Origin: JACCZX01 sp963801035
Lineage (GTDB): Bacteria; Pseudomonadota; Gammaproteobacteria; Burkholderiales; Burkholderiaceae_F
Assembly: GCA_963801035.1 (NCBI GenBank)
Contig: CAWDDF010000007.1
Coordinates: 744,001-808,000 of the forward strand
Direction of reading: 5' to 3'
Length of the DNA stretch: 64,000 nucleotides
In this document: positions 61,134 through 64,000 of the stretch, one piece after another
How the letters are laid out: each line of letters begins with the position of its first letter
Numbering within the stretch: position 1 is the stretch's first letter
Made by a program: the position numbers and the translations under genes
Notes under the pieces: generated by a model
The model's database searches: none
The model's input: only the letters and a program-made list of their open reading frames with translations
What the model was told of the DNA's origin: nothing

Positions 61134-62471
61134 TTACGTCTGTGTCGATCGATCCTTGCCGGAGTTGCGACGCGCGCTGTAAAGCTTCATCAGCGGCGTG
61201 ACCGAGATTCCGTGCACGACGATCGATACTGCGACTGCGGTGAGCACAATTGACACCATCAATTGTGTCAGCGGCGCTTGCAGCAGGCCGTGACCGATTG
61301 CGTACAGCAGATAATAAATCGAGCCGATGCCGCGGATGCCAAACCAGGCGATCAGCAGCTTCTGATCACGCGGCATGTGAAGCCCGGCGAGGCCAAGCCA
61401 CACAGCAAGCGGACGCACAACGAAGAACAGCAGTACCAGATACACAATTGCGTTTTGCGGTAACACGATCAGCGTCAGCATCGCACCCACGATGACGACA
61501 ATCGCCACTTCGACAATGCGCTCGAGCTGCTCGTTAAAGCCCCGCACCGCCTGCGTCATGTAGGCACCAGCGAGCCGGGGATCGGTCGCCAGTTCTTGTT
61601 TGCTGCCGCCGGCGAGCACCTTTTCGATTTTCTTTTCCGTCACGGCGGGCTTGCTGTCGGCGGGTTTGCGCTGCGAACGCTGCAGCGCGAGCCCTGCGGC
61701 GAACACCGCGAGGAACCCATAGGTAGCCGCAAGCTGAGCAGCGCCGTACGCGACCCCGATCAATCCCAGCATCAGGAACTCGTCGAGTCCCACCGCTTCC
61801 TTGTGCCGCGTCCTCAAATGAACAACGAGCTTGCCGATCGCGTATCCGCACAGTGCTCCAATCGCGAGGCCGCCCACGACGGGCCAAACGAGATCGAGCA
61901 TCAGCCAGCGCCAATAGTTGCTGCCCGTATTGCGCAACCCCAATAACGCTAAACCAAGCATCACGAACGGGAATGCGGCACCATCGTTTAGCCCACCCTC
62001 CCCGGTCAAACTGAACCGCACCGAATCGCGGTCATTTGGATCTTCCAGTTGAACGTCGGACGCTAGAACAGGGTCCGTCGGAGCAAGCATGGCCGCGAGC
62101 AAAATTGCCGCGCCAAGCGGGAGGTCGAACAACACGACACCGATGGCAGACAGTAGTGCAATCGTTATCAGCATCGAGAGCGTTGCGAGTCGCAGCGCAG
62201 CTCGCCATCGTCCGTCGGAAAATGGCAGCGTCAGCTTCAAGCCCACCGCAAACAGCGAAACCAACACGGCCGCTTCGGTAACGACTTCGAGAACGCGCTG
62301 ATCGGTAATAGGAGATGGGTTTAACAGCGCGAAGCCTGCCGGCCCAAGTACAAATCCGGTCAGCAGATAAAGCATCGAGGTGCTGAGCGGCAGACGCTTC
62401 AGCAGCGTGCCGGACAGCGCCATCGCCGTGAAGATGGCGCCGGCGATCAGCGCCCAGATCGCAAAGGTCAC
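61134..62471 (-). CDS. CPA1-type cation:proton antiporter
   Basis: 445-residue membrane protein with about 12 hydrophobic helices. The ion-site motifs are APTDPVLASDVQL near residue 130 and TGEGGLNDGAAFPFVMLG near 155, typical of NhaP/CPA1 antiporters, followed by WFGIRGIGSIYYLLY near 370. Exchanges Na+ or K+ for protons. The gene ends convergent with msrA and is not clearly in an operon. Confidence 0.9.
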   Translation of the reverse strand: MTFAIWALIAGAIFTAMALSGTLLKRLPLSTSMLYLLTGFVLGPAGFALLNPSPITDQRVLEVVTEAAVLVSLFAVGLKLTLPFSDGRWRAALRLATLSMLITIALLSAIGVVLFDLPLGAAILLAAMLAPTDPVLASDVQLEDPNDRDSVRFSLTGEGGLNDGAAFPFVMLGLALLGLRNTGSNYWRWLMLDLVWPVVGGLAIGALCGYAIGKLVVHLRTRHKEAVGLDEFLMLGLIGVAYGAAQLAATYGFLAVFAAGLALQRSQRKPADSKPAVTEKKIEKVLAGGSKQELATDPRLAGAYMTQAVRGFNEQLERIVEVAIVVIVGAMLTLIVLPQNAIVYLVLLFFVVRPLAVWLGLAGLHMPRDQKLLIAWFGIRGIGSIYYLLYAIGHGLLQAPLTQLMVSIVLTAVAVSIVVHGISVTPLMKLYSARRNSGKDRSTQT

Positions 62472-62525
62472 GGCGCTGTCAGCGTAGGACTACGCATGCA
62501 GCGCCGACGACTCGGTACTAAGAAT

Positions 62526-63131
62526 TCAGCGAGCAGAGCGTGATTTTCGTTTGGCCGCGCGCTTCGATTTGCGTGCGGTTGTCCCGCTTGAAGCGCGTGG
62601 ACGTTCTTCCTGCCTGGACGCGAGCGCCATCACGGCAGCAGGCTGCTCCATCATCTGCTGAACCGCGGTGTGCCATTGGCGCATCGCCGAGTCCACCATG
62701 GCCATTGGGTTCGTCATGCTCTCGCCTCCCAATGGCAGCGCAGGCATTGCAGCAGCTAGCGGCATCGAGCCTTGCGTTGCGGTTTCGAACGCATCACGCA
62801 TGCGCTCCATCATCGAATAACTGGCGCGCAGTACGTTGTTGTTCATCTCGGCAATCGCCTGAATCATCTCGCGCTGATAACGGGTGCTCTGCTCGGCCGC
62901 TGGCCCTGCCGCTTCCGAAATCGAACGGCCCATATTGCCGCCATCGCGCCCCGTCGCCATCGACTGAACTAGCGAAAATTGTCCACCTGCGCCCGCGCGC
63001 ATGGCTTCCAGCGTGAGCTTCTGCAGCCGTTGCATTCCGTTCAAAGCGGCCTGCGCAATCTCCGCTGTCGCGGCCGTCTGAGCTTCGTAAAAGGTTGCTA
63101 TCGGATTACCAGTGGATGTCTTTGTCGCCAT
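62526..63131 (-). CDS. Phasin-like protein with basic C-terminal tail
   Basis: 201-residue helical protein of phasin style: YEAQTAATAEIAQAALNGMQ, then RLQKLTLEAMRAGA and AAEQSTRYQREMIQAIAEMN, as in PHA-granule surface proteins. The last 20 residues (SGTTARKSKRAAKRKSRSAR) are nearly all Lys, Arg, Ala and Ser, like histone H1 or AlgP tails, so the protein could contact DNA. Good GGAG ribosome site before the ATG. It is the gene after Ku on the same strand with an 87-base gap. Phasin family is fairly sure; DNA binding is inferred from composition. Confidence 0.8.
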   Translation of the reverse strand: MATKTSTGNPIATFYEAQTAATAEIAQAALNGMQRLQKLTLEAMRAGAGGQFSLVQSMATGRDGGNMGRSISEAAGPAAEQSTRYQREMIQAIAEMNNNVLRASYSMMERMRDAFETATQGSMPLAAAMPALPLGGESMTNPMAMVDSAMRQWHTAVQQMMEQPAAVMALASRQEERPRASSGTTARKSKRAAKRKSRSAR

Positions 63132-63218
63132 AGGAATGCTCCTCCATGTTTGTAAATGGCGTCGGCGCGCGGCGCCCGCGCATGACTGGGCAAATTATTC
63201 GCCAGCAATCGCTCAAGC

Positions 63219-64000
63219 TTACGCGGCCTTGCGCACTGCTCGGCCGGTGGATTTCTTTGCCGACTTCTTCGAGGCTTTTTTGTCCTCCGATTGCCTGGCA
63301 CCTTTGCGCGCAGCCGATCCTTTCGCGGCGGGCGTACGGCTCCCGGCGCCATTGCCGCCTTTTCGATTCAGACTGGCGCGCAACGCATCCATGATGTCGA
63401 TGACCTTTGCACCAGCAGGCGCGGCAGCACCCTCCGGAACGGTGATCTCCTCGCCTTCGACCTTCTTCTGAATCTGCGCCTCGATGCGCTCTTGCACGTC
63501 GTCTTTGTATTGGGTCGGATCAAATCCCTTCGAGGTAATGCTGTCGATCAACTGCTTTGCCAACGCGAGCTCCTTCGAATTGACATTCGCATCGGGCACC
63601 TCTACTTCGTCGATCGGGCGCACTTCGTCGGCGTACAGCAGCTCCTGCAGAATCAAGCGGTGCTCGAGCACGCGGATATTCACCAGATACTGTTTACCGC
63701 GCGCCGCCCAACGTCCGATTGCCGAGCGCTCCGAGTCACGCATTGCTTCAGCTAGCAAGCGATACGGCTTGGCGCCACCCTTGTCGGGACCGAGGTAATA
63801 AGCCTTCTCGTAGTAAACCGGATCGATCGACGAAGCCGGGACAAATTCGGTGATTTCGATCGCACCCGTCGACGCCTGCTCGAGTGCTTTTAACTCTTCC
63901 TTCGTGAAAGTAACGAAGCGATCCTTTTCGAATTCGTAGCCTTTGATCATCTCGTTGCGCGGAACAACGTCGCCCGATTCGGCCGAGATGTATTGCTGTT
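63219..64000 (-). CDS. Non-homologous end-joining protein Ku (partial)
   Basis: C-terminal part of bacterial Ku, cut by the right edge; about 260 residues are present. The bridge and arm regions are recognisable: GYEFEKDRFVTFTKEELKAL, FVPASSIDPVYYEKAYYLGP, and ELALAKQLIDSITSKGFDP. The tail (residues after about 185 of the visible part) is rich in Lys, Arg and Ala (RQSEDKKASKKSAKKSTGRA), as in Ku proteins that hold DNA. Ku binds broken DNA ends; the usual partner is a LigD ligase, which may lie beyond the edge. A stand-alone ATP-dependent ligase is at 51575. Confidence 0.93.
   Translation of the reverse strand, partial: QQYISAESGDVVPRNEMIKGYEFEKDRFVTFTKEELKALEQASTGAIEITEFVPASSIDPVYYEKAYYLGPDKGGAKPYRLLAEAMRDSERSAIGRWAARGKQYLVNIRVLEHRLILQELLYADEVRPIDEVEVPDANVNSKELALAKQLIDSITSKGFDPTQYKDDVQERIEAQIQKKVEGEEITVPEGAAAPAGAKVIDIMDALRASLNRKGGNGAGSRTPAAKGSAARKGARQSEDKKASKKSAKKSTGRAVRKAA

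Overview
The window reads as the chromosome of a betaproteobacterium, most likely Burkholderiales. Supporting signs are a high G+C content (roughly 60% by eye), several Bug/TctC-type periplasmic binding proteins, large acyl-CoA catabolic and branched-chain-type ABC clusters, a phasin-like protein, bacterial Ku, and an 81-bp intergenic repeat of a style common in that order. No rRNA, tRNA, insertion sequence, prophage or CRISPR array was seen. Gene density is high and many neighbours overlap by ATGA, TAATG or TAGTG.

Layout. 1-6243: a TRAP transporter (dctM cut by the left edge, dctQ, dctP) divergent from a fused hydantoinase/5-oxoprolinase. 6339-11702: an HDOD regulator and purL. 11703-15896: on the minus strand, a small damaged secreted-protein gene and the run selO-msrB-yciB-bolA-ppiC. 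16024-27633: an acyl-CoA ligase, a branched-chain-type ABC importer (livKHMGF) and beta-oxidation or dehydrogenase enzymes, apparently a uptake-and-degradation unit for a carboxylic acid. 27731-37815: an M16 peptidase, thioesterase, GNAT, NRDE protein and ygfZ, then mltG-tmk-holB-pilZ-tatD and a small lipoprotein. 38136-46824: two hybrid histidine kinases, the first a giant soluble protein with 11 tandem 92-residue HAMP units. 46825-47298: a non-coding stretch holding a sequence very like the chromosome-dimer resolution site dif. 47299-51518: doxX, then on the minus strand tctC, a PEP-mutase/isocitrate-lyase-type enzyme, a Rieske oxygenase and a pirin. 51575-57581: an ATP-dependent DNA ligase, a small secreted protein, a sugar-acid unit (IlvD-type dehydratase, TctC, HpaI aldolase) and RidA. 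57791-61131: a sorbosone-dehydrogenase-like lipoprotein, a CAP protein and an exported MsrB/MsrA pair. 61134-64000: a CPA1 antiporter, a phasin-like protein with a histone-like tail, and Ku (cut by the right edge).

Two things stand out. First, the dif-like site at 47022-47049 matches E. coli dif at 22 of 28 positions, and FtsK-guiding (KOPS-type) octamers on either side mostly point toward it, so the window probably spans the replication terminus. Second, at least six otherwise intact genes carry single-base frame breaks, nearly all one extra base. That looks more like uncorrected long-read error than real gene decay, and it affects how dctM, hyuAB, livG/livF, the M16 peptidase, the NRDE gene and the HAMP kinase should be read. 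I give these as single genes with the break positions.
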